64,000 bases of DNA from CAZCDS01 sp964497585 (GTDB lineage Bacteria > Desulfobacterota > Desulfomonilia > Desulfomonilales > Desulfomonilaceae), in assembly GCA_964497585.1 (NCBI GenBank), contig CAZCDS010000005.1:62001-126000 (forward strand). The letters are read 5' to 3'. Positions 43,021 through 52,106 of this stretch are shown here, piece after piece. The notes below the pieces were generated by a model. It saw only the letters and a list, made by a program, of their open reading frames with translations. It had not been told where the DNA came from and searched no databases. How positions within the stretch are numbered: the stretch's first letter is position 1; each line of letters opens with the position of its first letter. A program made the position numbers and the translations under genes.

Positions 43021-44574
43021 TCAGCCCGCCTCGTGAAGATCCAGGTGGAACCTCACTGGACCTCTCATTCCGTTGGGATATCTCTTGTGTAGTGCGTACT
43101 CGCTCTCGGGGTGTGACCAGGAGGTGGCGATGGCCGCGTGCCCCTTGGGAAACTCTGCCAATTCAACCTCGACGAAGTCTGTCGGAGCAGTTGCTGCCGG
43201 TGGATCTACCAAATCGTCTTTGGCCGCGTAGCAAATTTGAAATTTGATCCCCTTTTCTCGAATGTAGTCAAGGTTCAGCCGCCGACCGAAGAGCTTGATG
43301 GGAAGGTCTCCCTGCGGCGAAATGGGAATCGTGTACGAATCGAAGCTCATTTGGGTTATGTCAATGGGAAGATCGGTCCGCTCGTACACGAGCCAATGAT
43401 TTATGGCTGCCGCAGTGGACCCGACTCCCCGGATACCCTTCTTTACCATCGTTTCAAAGAGGTTAATATCCCGATAGAAGGTGAAGAGCGGCGCTTCTCG
43501 CACGATGCTCTTGAGCTTGTACACCCAGCTCATCACCTTGCCGTCGACAACGTCGTTCCCGCTGGAAAGGGTCTTGATGGCGTAGCGGAGATTCCTGAAC
43601 CTCGGAGCGATGTGCTCCAAATACTCAACGAGGCCCTGGCTACGCGTGCCGTCAATGGGCGCAACGCACGTGATCAGGGCGTCGACGAGGCCCTCAAGCT
43701 CGCCGGAGAGCAGGTCCGCGAGACAGATGAATCCGCCCTGACAGAATCCATTGAGCGTAACCGGTTTTCCATGGCGGTCGCGAACGAACTTGCAAAAGTA
43801 TGCCGTGTCTCGCGCATCGTCCTCGCCGTTCAAGACCTGTACGGCCTCTTCAGTCTGAATGTCCTTGATTATCCGGATGTACGTCGGAATGCCCTGGTTT
43901 GCGAACGCGTGGGCATAGCTTTTCTTCTCCCCCGGGAGAAACGTCAGGATTCCCGGTCCAAGCACATAGGGATGAGCTATGATGATCGGCTTCACATCGT
44001 TTCGGATCTCCACTCCCGGCTCCGTGGGCAGAGCCTGGTACAGCCCCATTCTCTGGGTCTCCGCAGCCAACACGTATTGGCCGCTGTCGGGATGGAATCC
44101 GAACTGAGAGCCGATATCCCTGATGGCGTCGGGATACTGTACGACGAGTCTTTCGAGAATGTCAGCCTTCTCCGCCCAGTACTGGTCCAGTGTCTCTCCC
44201 TCGGTACCATCGAAAGTGTTGGAAAGCGCCAGGAGAAATCGTTTGAACTCGTGCTCGTGGTAGAGGCTCATCTGCCGGTAAGAGCTCCTCAGTCCAGCCC
44301 ACGCAATCTGTGCGTTGAACCGGAAGAGCTTGGCATAGTCCTTGAGGTTGGCCTCTAGGGGAGTTTCGGGAATCTTGGTCTTTTCCTCGGCCCAGAATGA
44401 GTTGGTAGCCGTAAGAAAGGGTATTACAAAGTCCAGGTAGGACCTGGCCACACCGTTTGCGTAGAGCGTTGCTGTTCGCAAGCCGTCCAGGTATGCTTTA
44501 GAGAGCCTGAGGGGTAGATCCAGAAAGTTGGTGAAAGGCCGCTCCCTCCCGTCCTTTTCGCTGGTTGGGTTCAT
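43021..44574 (-). CDS. PhaC-like alpha/beta hydrolase (PHA synthase-related)
   Basis: The 517-residue product begins at ATG 44574. Its alpha/beta-hydrolase core has the PHA-synthase type box GFCQGG, with Cys in place of the lipase Ser, then AKDDLVDPPAATAP (Asp) and FPKGHAAIATSW (His). The N-terminal 200 residues are helical (LKDYAKLFRFNAQIAWAGLRSSYRQMSLYHEHEFKRFLLAL), more like the class I/II enzymes or the PhaC-like 'DUF3141' and depolymerase relatives than class III PhaC. It may be a second synthase or an intracellular thiolase/depolymerase-like enzyme. Its presence beside a true class III PhaC/PhaE pair suggests two branches of polymer metabolism. Confidence 0.7.
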   Translation of the reverse strand: MNPTSEKDGRERPFTNFLDLPLRLSKAYLDGLRTATLYANGVARSYLDFVIPFLTATNSFWAEEKTKIPETPLEANLKDYAKLFRFNAQIAWAGLRSSYRQMSLYHEHEFKRFLLALSNTFDGTEGETLDQYWAEKADILERLVVQYPDAIRDIGSQFGFHPDSGQYVLAAETQRMGLYQALPTEPGVEIRNDVKPIIIAHPYVLGPGILTFLPGEKKSYAHAFANQGIPTYIRIIKDIQTEEAVQVLNGEDDARDTAYFCKFVRDRHGKPVTLNGFCQGGFICLADLLSGELEGLVDALITCVAPIDGTRSQGLVEYLEHIAPRFRNLRYAIKTLSSGNDVVDGKVMSWVYKLKSIVREAPLFTFYRDINLFETMVKKGIRGVGSTAAAINHWLVYERTDLPIDITQMSFDSYTIPISPQGDLPIKLFGRRLNLDYIREKGIKFQICYAAKDDLVDPPAATAPTDFVEVELAEFPKGHAAIATSWSHPESEYALHKRYPNGMRGPVRFHLDLHEAG

Positions 44575-44974
44575 GGTTCCTTTTTTCCGTCTGCCTTGCC
44601 TTGAATGCTCGTGCCGACACCCAAATATATAAGCATCCGGACTGAGGGCTGTCAACTCGATTGGCAAAAGAATGGTAGACCGTCACCCCTTTCTAGCTTG
44701 TCAAGCACAAGAGCCCCCCGGACGAGACGGAGCCTCTGATGAAGCGGTGAACGAGTCCAGAAAACAGGCTCTCTCTTGATCGCGCGGGGAACACTCGGCC
44801 CCCTCAAGCAATTCGAGAGCCTCCATGGCCAGAACGCGCCGAACGCCCTGTTCCGGTTTGTTGCGGTCCCAGTATCTTGTGACGGCACTTCCTCTCCCCG
44901 CCAGCTTCGGTGACCAGAGTGGCCCGGCCCAGGGAAACAAGTCCCCACCGGTCATCGGGGAGGCTCCCACGCGT
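44575..44974. other. 400-bp gap with one weak minus-strand frame
   Basis: A minus-strand frame (44970-44701) starts 4 bp after the GAF gene stop and includes RYWDRNKPEQGVRRVLAMEALELLEG, a plausible amphipathic stretch. It has no family resemblance. The rest is unassigned. Confidence 0.3.
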
Positions 44975-46021
44975 CTAGAACCATGACTTGTGGGTCCAAA
45001 TCTCCTTTTCCAGATTCTTCTTGTCTTCCTGGAGCATCAAGTACATGGAAGCGTTTTGGATGGCAAGGCCACCCTGGAGCGCCAGAGCGTTCACCATCTG
45101 AACGACGTCCTCGGGAAACTCCTGCGGGACGTTGGAGCACAACCGCATGACCCCTATTACCTCGTCCCTGGATTTCAGCGGGGCCATGAGCATGGAGACG
45201 ATCCCCTCTCTTACCGCCTCTTCCCGGTACTGAAGGCGATCGTCGGTCTTGACGTCCCGTATGACAACCGTCTCGCCGTTGAGTACCGACGCCACTGCCT
45301 TTTCCGCGCGCTGCGGAGCCGATTTGAGGTAGTCCTCGCTCAGCCCATAGCTGGCGACCAGGTCAATCGTACCGGTGTCCTTGTTCAGCAGGCGAATGCC
45401 TACCCCGGTCATTCCCAGGGCTTCGCCTATTCTCGTCGACATGATGTGGAGGATCTTCTTGATGTCCAGGCTCGAATTGAGCTTGGACGCGAGCTCCGCA
45501 AAGAGGCGCGAATTCTCGTTGAGCCGCTCAAAGAGGCGAGCACGCTCGATCGCCATTCCTCCCTGTTCCGCGAGCGCAGTCAGGAAGCTGGCCTCCTCCG
45601 CGCTGAATTCTCGATGCGTTGCGCTGTAAAGCGAAAGAACGCCGATGGCCTTGTCCTTTACCATAACCGGAACTACGAGGATCGACGCGATCCCTTCCGC
45701 CTTCTTTTCTTCGTGGTTCTCCAGCCGCGGGTCGGTTGTCGCGTCATACACGGAGAAGTAGCCGCCCTTCAGGACATCTTCCACGACCTTTCTCGCCTGC
45801 ATGGGCTTGGCGTGCAGGTAGTTGTCGGACAGCCCTTTCTGGGATATGGGGACGAACACGTCCTTCTGTTCGTCGGCCAGAAAGAGGCAGGAGGCCATCC
45901 CGTCCATGGTCTCAACCGCGCTGGAGACAATGAGCTGGAGAAGCTCGTCCTTGCTTTGGGTCGTTCCGAATGCCTTGCTCACTTTGCAGAACGTCTTGAA
46001 ATAGTCACCTTTCTCGGTCAT
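44975..46021 (-). CDS. Protein with two GAF domains and no output domain
   Basis: The 348-residue protein has GAF domain 1 (residues about 25-170; LLQLIVSSAVETMDGMASCLFLADEQKDVFV...ILVVPVMVKDKAIGVLSLYS) and GAF domain 2 (about 195-335; KKILHIMSTRIGEALGMTGVGIRLLNKDTGTIDLVASYGL...MLMAPLKSRDEVIGVMRLCS). No kinase, cyclase or HTH part follows; the C-terminus ends in a short coil (DKKNLEKEIWTHKSWF). It may sense a small molecule and act by protein-protein contact, perhaps on PHA enzymes, or it may be part of a split sensor. Confidence 0.8.
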   Translation of the reverse strand: MTEKGDYFKTFCKVSKAFGTTQSKDELLQLIVSSAVETMDGMASCLFLADEQKDVFVPISQKGLSDNYLHAKPMQARKVVEDVLKGGYFSVYDATTDPRLENHEEKKAEGIASILVVPVMVKDKAIGVLSLYSATHREFSAEEASFLTALAEQGGMAIERARLFERLNENSRLFAELASKLNSSLDIKKILHIMSTRIGEALGMTGVGIRLLNKDTGTIDLVASYGLSEDYLKSAPQRAEKAVASVLNGETVVIRDVKTDDRLQYREEAVREGIVSMLMAPLKSRDEVIGVMRLCSNVPQEFPEDVVQMVNALALQGGLAIQNASMYLMLQEDKKNLEKEIWTHKSWF

Positions 46022-46292
46022 TCCTGTGCTCCTACATTTCGAGGTGGTGTTCTGTTCTCTTCTCCAGCGCGGAGGCTGGCTGAGTCCAAGATCAAAGTCT
46101 AGGTCCCTGACGCAATCACGTCGCGTGGGCGGCGTTTTCAGCAGCTTCTCCTCACTTTGCGCCACGGCGCTTCGAGCATGTTCGACCGATCCGCACCTCA
46201 TCGCTCGAGCGAGTCCGCCCCTATGGGTGCCCTTTCGCTGCGGGACGGAGCTCGAGTTCGAGGGTGTCCCTGCGCGGAAATGGGACCCGGCA

Positions 46293-47432
46293 TCAGGCCA
46301 TCGCGGACAGCCCGGACGCCTCCTCCTCCGGCTTGTCCGCACGAGCCCCTTCTGCCCCGTCACGCTCCCGGAGCCACTGAACAATCTTCGGTGCAAACTC
46401 CTTCTGGGTCTTGGAACTGACGTAAATGCCTATGTGACCGGTCTGCAGGCAGACATCCTCAGTGTCCGTACTGCCGACTTTGCTGGTAAGCAGGTCGCAT
46501 GCACCAGGGGGAACGAGATGGTCGAAATTTCCGTAGAAATTGAGCAGCGGCATGGTGATGTTACGAAGGTCCACTCGCCTGCCGCCAAGTTCCAGTTCGT
46601 TCCGGATCAGCAGATTCTTCTGATAAAAGTCCTTGATGAACTGCCGGAATGTCTCGCCCGGAACGTCCGGACTGTCAAAGATCCATTTCTCCATCCTGAC
46701 GAAGTTCTCGACGAAGTCCTTCTTGTCCATATGCTCGATGAATCCCACGTACTTGTCAATGATCAGCCTGGCCGGGTTGAGCAGTAGAAAGCCGAAATTC
46801 ATGATGTCTCCGGGCATGTTCCCGAAGGAGTCGACCATTAGGTCTACATCCATGTGCTTCATCCACACGTGGAGCAGACCCTGATCGGTGTCGAAGTTGG
46901 TAGGGGTCACCGTGGTCACAAGATTCTTGATCTTCTCCGGATGAAGCGCGGCGTACATCACGCAGAAGGTCCCGCCCATACAGATTCCCATCAGATTGAT
47001 CTTGTCAACGCCGCACGTTTGTCGGACAAAGTCCACTATGTTGTCCATGTACCCGTTGACATGGTCGTCAATGGTCAGGAACTTGTCCTTTCGTGTAGGG
47101 TATCCCCAATCGACCATGTAGAGATCGATACCCTCTTCAAGGAATGTGTGCACGACGCTCCTGCCTGGCTGGAGGTCGAGCATGGTCTCTCGATTAATCA
47201 GCGCATAGACAACGAGAAGGGGGGTCCTCGTCTTCGGCTCGGCCACCGGGCGGTAGTGCTTCAATTTCACTCTGTCTTCTTCGTACACCACGTCGTATGG
47301 TGTCACTGCAATATCGGTCTCAAGGGGCTCGAGCAAGACAGCTGAGGCCCGTTGAGCCCGCTCCTGAGCCTTCTCCGCGTCCTCGGCCAAATTCGACAAC
47401 AGAAGGTCAACCGGGATCTTAAATTGAGCCAT
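46293..47432 (-). CDS. phaC: Class III PHA synthase catalytic subunit PhaC
   Basis: The 379-residue enzyme is the standard size for class III PhaC. It has the PhaC box MGICMGGTFCV with nucleophile Cys151, the DWGYPTRKDKF segment, catalytic Asp in FYGNFDHLVPPGAC and His in CLQTGHIGIYVSSK. It polymerises (R)-3-hydroxyacyl-CoA into PHA at the granule surface and needs PhaE. The phaE gene ends 47 bp upstream on the same strand. The acidic/basic C-terminal tail (REDGAEGARADKPEEEASG) is longer than usual. Confidence 0.95.
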   Translation of the reverse strand: MAQFKIPVDLLLSNLAEDAEKAQERAQRASAVLLEPLETDIAVTPYDVVYEEDRVKLKHYRPVAEPKTRTPLLVVYALINRETMLDLQPGRSVVHTFLEEGIDLYMVDWGYPTRKDKFLTIDDHVNGYMDNIVDFVRQTCGVDKINLMGICMGGTFCVMYAALHPEKIKNLVTTVTPTNFDTDQGLLHVWMKHMDVDLMVDSFGNMPGDIMNFGFLLLNPARLIIDKYVGFIEHMDKKDFVENFVRMEKWIFDSPDVPGETFRQFIKDFYQKNLLIRNELELGGRRVDLRNITMPLLNFYGNFDHLVPPGACDLLTSKVGSTDTEDVCLQTGHIGIYVSSKTQKEFAPKIVQWLRERDGAEGARADKPEEEASGLSAMA

Positions 47433-47479
47433 AACACCTCCCCCGTGCGGGATCCATCAGTGTAATACCATTGCCATGA

Positions 47480-48394
47480 TCATCCGCTGTTAACCGTTTT
47501 TTCGGTCCGGTCCTTTTTCTCCAACTCTTTAATTCTCTTTTTCAAAAGATAGATCTCCTCGTACAGTTCGTCCACCTCCTTGTACGTCGGTATGGGTAAG
47601 GACTGTAAGGCATCCTGTAACATCTGATTCCGAGCCACTCGAAATTCACTCAACGCGTCTATGGTGTGCGCAAGGGTCTTGGTATACTCTGGAGACTTGA
47701 ACAGGGTCAGGTAGTGACCTTCGAGTACCTTGACCCACAATCGATAGTAGTCTTTCGCCTTGGACGGGAGCTGACCGGATTCGGCCATCTCGGAAACCTT
47801 CTCTTGCATTACCTGGAAGGTCTTTTCAAAAGGCAGATAGAGCACCGACATGAACTCCGCCATCTTAGCCTCGAAGACGTTGAACTTGTCCATGGCCTCG
47901 TTCATCCGTTCCTGATAGACTCTGAACAACCCCAATTGAGGAATCTTCAGGAACTGCCTGAATTCCTTTTCGTAGATTTCGGACCAGGCCTTGAACGCGT
48001 CCTGGTCCAGGTTTTCGAATGAATAGGCCGAGGTGGATTGCCCGATCCGGCCCGCGCGTTCGAGAAATTCCCGCTGGAGATGAAACACCCCATTCCAGGC
48101 CGGCTGGATCACCTTGAGCAGCACGTCGGGAAGTGTGTTGATCCCCTTGACCAATCCTTCGACAGAACCGGGTTCCGACATCGCAGTGGAGAGGGTTCGC
48201 CACGACCTGATCGCTGCATCCCAAGACTCCTGGGCCCGGCCCTTGACAGAGTCCCCCTCTTCCTCCCTCTTTTCAGGGCGTTCTTGCGGAACGGGCCACA
48301 TCTTCAGGGCTGAGTTGACGAACTCCGTAGACGTCTTCATCCACGCCTCGAGGAGCGACTGAGGACTGGCCGAGTCCTGTTGTTTATCATCCAT
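47480..48394 (-). CDS. phaE: Class III PHA synthase subunit PhaE
   Basis: The 304-residue helical protein matches PhaE in length and pattern: YEKEFRQFLKIPQLGLFRVYQERMNEAMDKFNVFEAKMAEFMSVLYLPFEKTFQVMQEKV, then KDYYRLWVKVLEGHYLTLFKSPEYTKTLAHTIDALSEFRVARNQML and a C-terminal coiled coil (VDELYEEIYLLKKRIKELEKK). It forms the active complex with PhaC, which follows in the same operon. The gene is the first of the minus-strand PHA run. Confidence 0.92.
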   Translation of the reverse strand: MDDKQQDSASPQSLLEAWMKTSTEFVNSALKMWPVPQERPEKREEEGDSVKGRAQESWDAAIRSWRTLSTAMSEPGSVEGLVKGINTLPDVLLKVIQPAWNGVFHLQREFLERAGRIGQSTSAYSFENLDQDAFKAWSEIYEKEFRQFLKIPQLGLFRVYQERMNEAMDKFNVFEAKMAEFMSVLYLPFEKTFQVMQEKVSEMAESGQLPSKAKDYYRLWVKVLEGHYLTLFKSPEYTKTLAHTIDALSEFRVARNQMLQDALQSLPIPTYKEVDELYEEIYLLKKRIKELEKKDRTEKTVNSG

Positions 48395-48809
48395 GGATCA
48401 CCTCACCTTCGCGGACGCGATCTTGAAACACCCGAGAGTACCGTCCAGCCGTTCACTTGATATCCGTCTCCCGATCCTGCGTTTCACCACGCGCGAATAT
48501 CAAGATTATGGCAGGTTTGGCCATCCACCGCAACTTCTCATCGTATTAGTTGGATTTTGCCGATCTGGAGCCGGCCCTGGCTCTCCCCGTTGTGCTCTGA
48601 CAGTCGGTTCACCCCCTCTCTGCGGGCCCGCAGCGTTGACCTCGGACGCGACTCATGGTACCCTCCGGTCCACACAAGGCAAATTCAGTAATGAGTTCCC
48701 GTGAGATCGTTTTCCACGGGTCTCCGCCTTTCCTCGGCCGAGGCACGGATGAAGCCGGCTCCACGGTCCTCCAGGCCTTGAGCCCAGAACGAACGCCTCC
48801 AGGTCTTCC
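48395..48809. other. Divergent intergenic region between phaE and the TPM-PDZ gene
   Basis: No gene is visible. It should hold promoters for both directions. A 14-bp perfect palindrome CTGCGGGCCCGCAG lies at 48620-48633 and could be an operator for either side. Confidence 0.45.
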
Positions 48810-50555
48810 ATGAAGCACGGACGCAGATCCACAGCCCGGTGGGTAGCCCTCGGCGCGGTCGTCCTCGTTTCGATCGGGACCGCATACTGTTGGTTCGCAG
48901 TTCGCGCCCGCCGGGAAGTCGAGCACCGGATCACCCGTGAAATCCCTTCCGTCCGTCCCAGCCGAGAAAGATCCGTATATGACTTCAGCCGTGCCTTCTC
49001 AAAATCCATGATCGGCAAGATCGACAATTACGCCGGGATACTGAGAAGAGGGCTCGATGTCGACTTCGTGGTGGTCATAACAACGAGCCGCAACGGGTAC
49101 TCACCGGAGGAACTGACCGACAAGCTCATGCAGGAGTGGCAAATCGGAAAGGGTACACAGGGCAACAGAGGCCTGCTCCTGCTCTTGTGTCTCCAGGAAC
49201 AGGAAATACGAATGGAGGTCGGCTACGACCTCGAGCACATCTATACCGATAACTACGTGGCTCTGGTCCAAAACCGCCTCACGAAGGAATTCTTCGAACA
49301 GAACGAGGTGGAGAGAGGGTTCTACGCTACCATAGAACATATTGTGGAACGGGGACTCAATAGAGATCAGTACGTTGCTGAATCTCCCGAAAGGCCGAGC
49401 ACTTGGGAGTATTTTTCAGGCGGAGCAGGTGCGAAAGCTCGGTTCCAGTTCGGAGCGATGCTCAACAGGCCGAAAAAGGAACTTGTTCAAGAGCTCAAAG
49501 CCTATTTCGGAGCGCAGCCGACGCCGGAGGACGCGTTCATCAAGTATGTGGAATTCGGATACCACAACCTTTCCGACTATGAGGTCGACCTGTTCTCGCC
49601 ACTCTCCAAAGAATTCTTCAGGCACTGGCCCACGACGTCGCTCCAGCGGAAGTCCGAAGCGGAACACATGATGAACGAGCCGTACCTCGTTCGGAAAAAG
49701 GGTCGCCACGCGGTGGTTATCTTCCCCTGTAACGATGACCCCGCGCGCATGCGGGAATTCAATCCGTACTTCTTCGTACGGGGCGCTCAGGGCTGGCAAG
49801 CAGATATGAATGCCATGGCCCGCTCCATAATGATGACCGGTTACAATCATTGGTTCTTCATAAGCACGCTTCATCCTTACATGTTCGCGTTCCAAGACTA
49901 TCTGATAGACAACAACACGCACATGTTCAAGAAGAACGGACAGAAGGCGTACCTGGGAATCCTGTACAACCGTCGCAAGCGAGACGACCGGGGCCTTGTG
50001 GTCTTTTCGGCAACGAATTCCCCTGCTGAAAAGGCTGGGATTCGGAAAAACGACATCCTGATCGCAATTGATGGAGAGACTATCACAAAACCGTTCCAGG
50101 ATTGGGAAATGATGAAACGCCACAAGCCGGGAGACGTGGTGAAGGTCAAGGTCATCAGGAACGATAGGGAGATGACCATTCCCGTGGTTCTCTCGAGGCC
50201 TGAGAACAGCCGACATAGGCACGTGACACGGGCACTTTCGGGGAAGGAAAGGCCCTGGTTGGGACTCTTTTTCGGTTATTCGCTTCCCTTCGAGAGAAGG
50301 CTTGCCGAGAGCTACGTGTCCATTCTCGAAGTGGCGCCCGGATCCCCTGCGGAAAAAGCCGGTCTTAAACCCAATGACTATGTCATTCGGATCGAGGGAA
50401 TGCGCGGCCGCTTTCCTACGCTATGGGATGTAATCAAGCTCCTGAACGAACTCAAACCGGGAGATGAGATAGAGTTCGTTGTCCTTCGCAATCTCAAGCG
50501 CACGTTGCGCACCACCGTGGTCGCGGAAAATACTACGATCAACGGATTCTATTAG
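48810..50555 (+). CDS. Membrane-anchored TPM domain protein with two PDZ domains
   Basis: The 581-residue product has one N-terminal membrane helix (WVALGAVVLVSIGTAYCWFAV). A TPM (TLP18.3/Psb32-type) domain spans about 60-195, with SMIGKIDNYAGILRRGLDVDFVVVITTSRNGYSPEELTDKLMQEWQIGKGTQGNRGLLLLLCLQEQEIRMEVGYDLE. A middle domain of unknown fold follows (230-385). PDZ 1 is about 390-470 (YLGILYNRRKRDDRGLVVFSATNSPAEKAGIRKNDILIAIDGE) and PDZ 2 about 480-578 (VAPGSPAEKAGLKPNDYVIRIEG). TPM proteins often pair with LemA, as here, and are thought to act in envelope protein upkeep. PDZ domains on a TPM protein suggest recruitment of C-terminal peptides. No protease catalytic residues are seen. Confidence 0.85.
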   Translation: MKHGRRSTARWVALGAVVLVSIGTAYCWFAVRARREVEHRITREIPSVRPSRERSVYDFSRAFSKSMIGKIDNYAGILRRGLDVDFVVVITTSRNGYSPEELTDKLMQEWQIGKGTQGNRGLLLLLCLQEQEIRMEVGYDLEHIYTDNYVALVQNRLTKEFFEQNEVERGFYATIEHIVERGLNRDQYVAESPERPSTWEYFSGGAGAKARFQFGAMLNRPKKELVQELKAYFGAQPTPEDAFIKYVEFGYHNLSDYEVDLFSPLSKEFFRHWPTTSLQRKSEAEHMMNEPYLVRKKGRHAVVIFPCNDDPARMREFNPYFFVRGAQGWQADMNAMARSIMMTGYNHWFFISTLHPYMFAFQDYLIDNNTHMFKKNGQKAYLGILYNRRKRDDRGLVVFSATNSPAEKAGIRKNDILIAIDGETITKPFQDWEMMKRHKPGDVVKVKVIRNDREMTIPVVLSRPENSRHRHVTRALSGKERPWLGLFFGYSLPFERRLAESYVSILEVAPGSPAEKAGLKPNDYVIRIEGMRGRFPTLWDVIKLLNELKPGDEIEFVVLRNLKRTLRTTVVAENTTINGFY

Positions 50556-50573
50556 GGCAGGTGAGGTGTTGAA

Positions 50574-51137
50574 ATGCGAACCGGTCAATTCATTGTGGTA
50601 GTCCTGATAATCCTGGGTCTGGCCGTCGGGTACGGCTTCATCAACATACGTAACCGGTTGGTAGCCCTGGATGAAAGCGTTAACTCGGCGTGGGCGGAGA
50701 TTGACAATCAGCTCAAACGGCGAAGTGAATTGATCCCCAATTACGTAGAAACGGTCAAAGGGTACGCTGGGCATGAAAAAGCGGTGTTCGCAGCGATTGC
50801 CGATTCCTCGCACCGGCTTGACACAGCTCACGGCCCGGACGAGAAAATGAAAGCTGAAAAGCAACTCTCCTCAGGGGTGTCCGTGCTGTTGAATCTCGTC
50901 GTAAAGTACCCTGAATTGAAGGCAAATCAGAGCTTCATGGCTCTGCAGGTGGAACTCGAAGGTACGCAGAACAGGATCGCCGTTGCCACAAAGCGATATA
51001 ATGAGGCCGTAAAGCTATTCAACCGTGAAATAAGAGCCTTTCCCAACAGCATGATTGCTGGTTTTCTCAACTTCGCGCCGAGGAAGTATTTCCAGGTCCG
51101 GGAAGAGGAAAAGCGAGCGCCGAAAATCAGGATGTAA
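50574..51137 (+). CDS. lemA: LemA family protein
   Basis: The 187-residue protein has the LemA layout: an N-terminal membrane helix (FIVVVLIILGLAVGYGFINI), a helical-bundle signature RLVALDESVNSAWAEIDNQLKRRSELIPNYVETVKGYAGHEKAVF, then NLVVKYPELKANQSFMALQVELEGTQNRIAVATKRYNEAVKLFNREIRAFPNSMIAGF. It starts 18 bp after the TPM-PDZ stop. LemA proteins are of unknown biochemical role but commonly travel with TPM-domain proteins. Confidence 0.92.
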   Translation: MRTGQFIVVVLIILGLAVGYGFINIRNRLVALDESVNSAWAEIDNQLKRRSELIPNYVETVKGYAGHEKAVFAAIADSSHRLDTAHGPDEKMKAEKQLSSGVSVLLNLVVKYPELKANQSFMALQVELEGTQNRIAVATKRYNEAVKLFNREIRAFPNSMIAGFLNFAPRKYFQVREEEKRAPKIRM

Positions 51138-51397
51138 GGGCCCTCCGTGCAAGGGTTCAGTGAGCCCCAGTCTGCGCCGATCAGGGGGTGTGGGCTCAAG
51201 TTTCTGAAGAGCTGTGACTTCTCTTCCCGTGAACCAAGGAATTACCTCCGCTGCGTCTGCAAAGGGTTCCCCCTCTTTCACTGTTCCCATACCTCTCACG
51301 GAGGGCCCGGTTCTATGGCTTGCCGAGTAAGTTGGAACACTGCAGTACAGCACTGAAAGATTCTGCCCCTGGAAGATGCGTGCCGGCAAATTTTTTC

Positions 51398-51426
51398 TTG
51401 ACAACCCGCGTGATCTGATTCATTGT
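51398..51426 (+). promoter_or_regulatory. Probable promoter of the second TetR gene
   Basis: TTGACA (51398-51403), a 17-bp spacer and CATTGT (51421-51426) stand 38 bp before ATG 51465. The -10 match is modest, but the adjacent operator palindrome supports it. Confidence 0.45.
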
Positions 51427-51445
51427 TTCCAGCAATTGATGGAAA
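51426..51445 (+). promoter_or_regulatory. Operator-like palindrome before the second TetR gene
   Basis: TTTCCA (51426-51431) and TGGAAA (51440-51445) flank a central CAATTG (51433-51438); 18 of 20 positions are symmetric. It overlaps the likely -10 box and lies 19 bp before the start codon. A second, smaller ATTGGA/TCCAAT repeat overlaps the start. This is a likely autoregulatory TetR site and differs from the operator at 14015. Confidence 0.65.
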
Positions 51446-51464
51446 GATTGGATGGAATTTTCCA

Positions 51465-52106
51465 ATGGCGACTCCGCTTGAAAAGGCCCGCCGAGATCCC
51501 GAATCCATGAAGGGAAAGATTCTTGCCACCGCGCGGCGCATCTTCGGCCAGTACGGGTACCATGGCGCGACCACGCGAATGATCGCGGAAGAAGTCGGGA
51601 TTGACATATCGACCCTGTACTATCACTGGGGTGAAAAGAGCGATCTCTATGAAGCGGTCGTCGTCGACGTCAACGAGAACCTCCGCGACAAGCTCGGCGA
51701 AGTCGAGGGCATCATCCACGGAAAACCCCTGGCGAAGAGAATGGATATCTCTATCGACATGATGACCGACTACCTTTTCGCCCACCCTGAAATTGCCAAC
51801 CTCGTGCTTTTTCGCTACTTCGGCAAGACCCGGGACGAATCGATACTCGGGATCTGCGTTCCTGAATTCGTGACCGACATTGCTCGGTCCATGGGGCTCT
51901 GCAAGGACCGCAGAAATGTCCCCAAGAACGTGAGAATGCGGGTTCTCGCTCTCATGAACGCCATATACAACTTTGTCTCGGGAGAGGACTTCTTTCGACC
52001 CATGCTCGAGCAGGAAAGGGACGAATATGTGGTGATGGTCAAAGAGACTCTCAAGTTTATTCTGATCCCCGCTTTCACGCAAACAGAAAATCCCGGAGGA
52101 AGGTGA
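51465..52106 (+). CDS. TetR family transcriptional regulator (second)
   Basis: The 213-residue product has the TetR HTH: KGKILATARRIFGQYGYHGATTRMIAEEVGIDISTLYYHWGEKSDLYEAVV. The ligand domain is divergent and helical (MMTDYLFAHPEIANLVLFRYF...). ATG 51465 is supported by the position of the HTH and by the palindrome upstream. The stop (TGA 52104-52106) overlaps the ATG of the next gene (52106), so regulator and pathway are co-translated. It probably senses a CoA thioester and controls the 52-64 kb genes. Confidence 0.92.
   Translation: MATPLEKARRDPESMKGKILATARRIFGQYGYHGATTRMIAEEVGIDISTLYYHWGEKSDLYEAVVVDVNENLRDKLGEVEGIIHGKPLAKRMDISIDMMTDYLFAHPEIANLVLFRYFGKTRDESILGICVPEFVTDIARSMGLCKDRRNVPKNVRMRVLALMNAIYNFVSGEDFFRPMLEQERDEYVVMVKETLKFILIPAFTQTENPGGR

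Noticed and set aside
43138..44358. 406-codon plus-strand frame opposite the PhaC-like gene
   Set aside because: The minus strand carries the GFCQGG box and hydrolase core; the plus frame is antisense.
44990..46102. 370-codon plus-strand frame opposite the two-GAF gene
   Set aside because: Antisense to two well-formed GAF domains.
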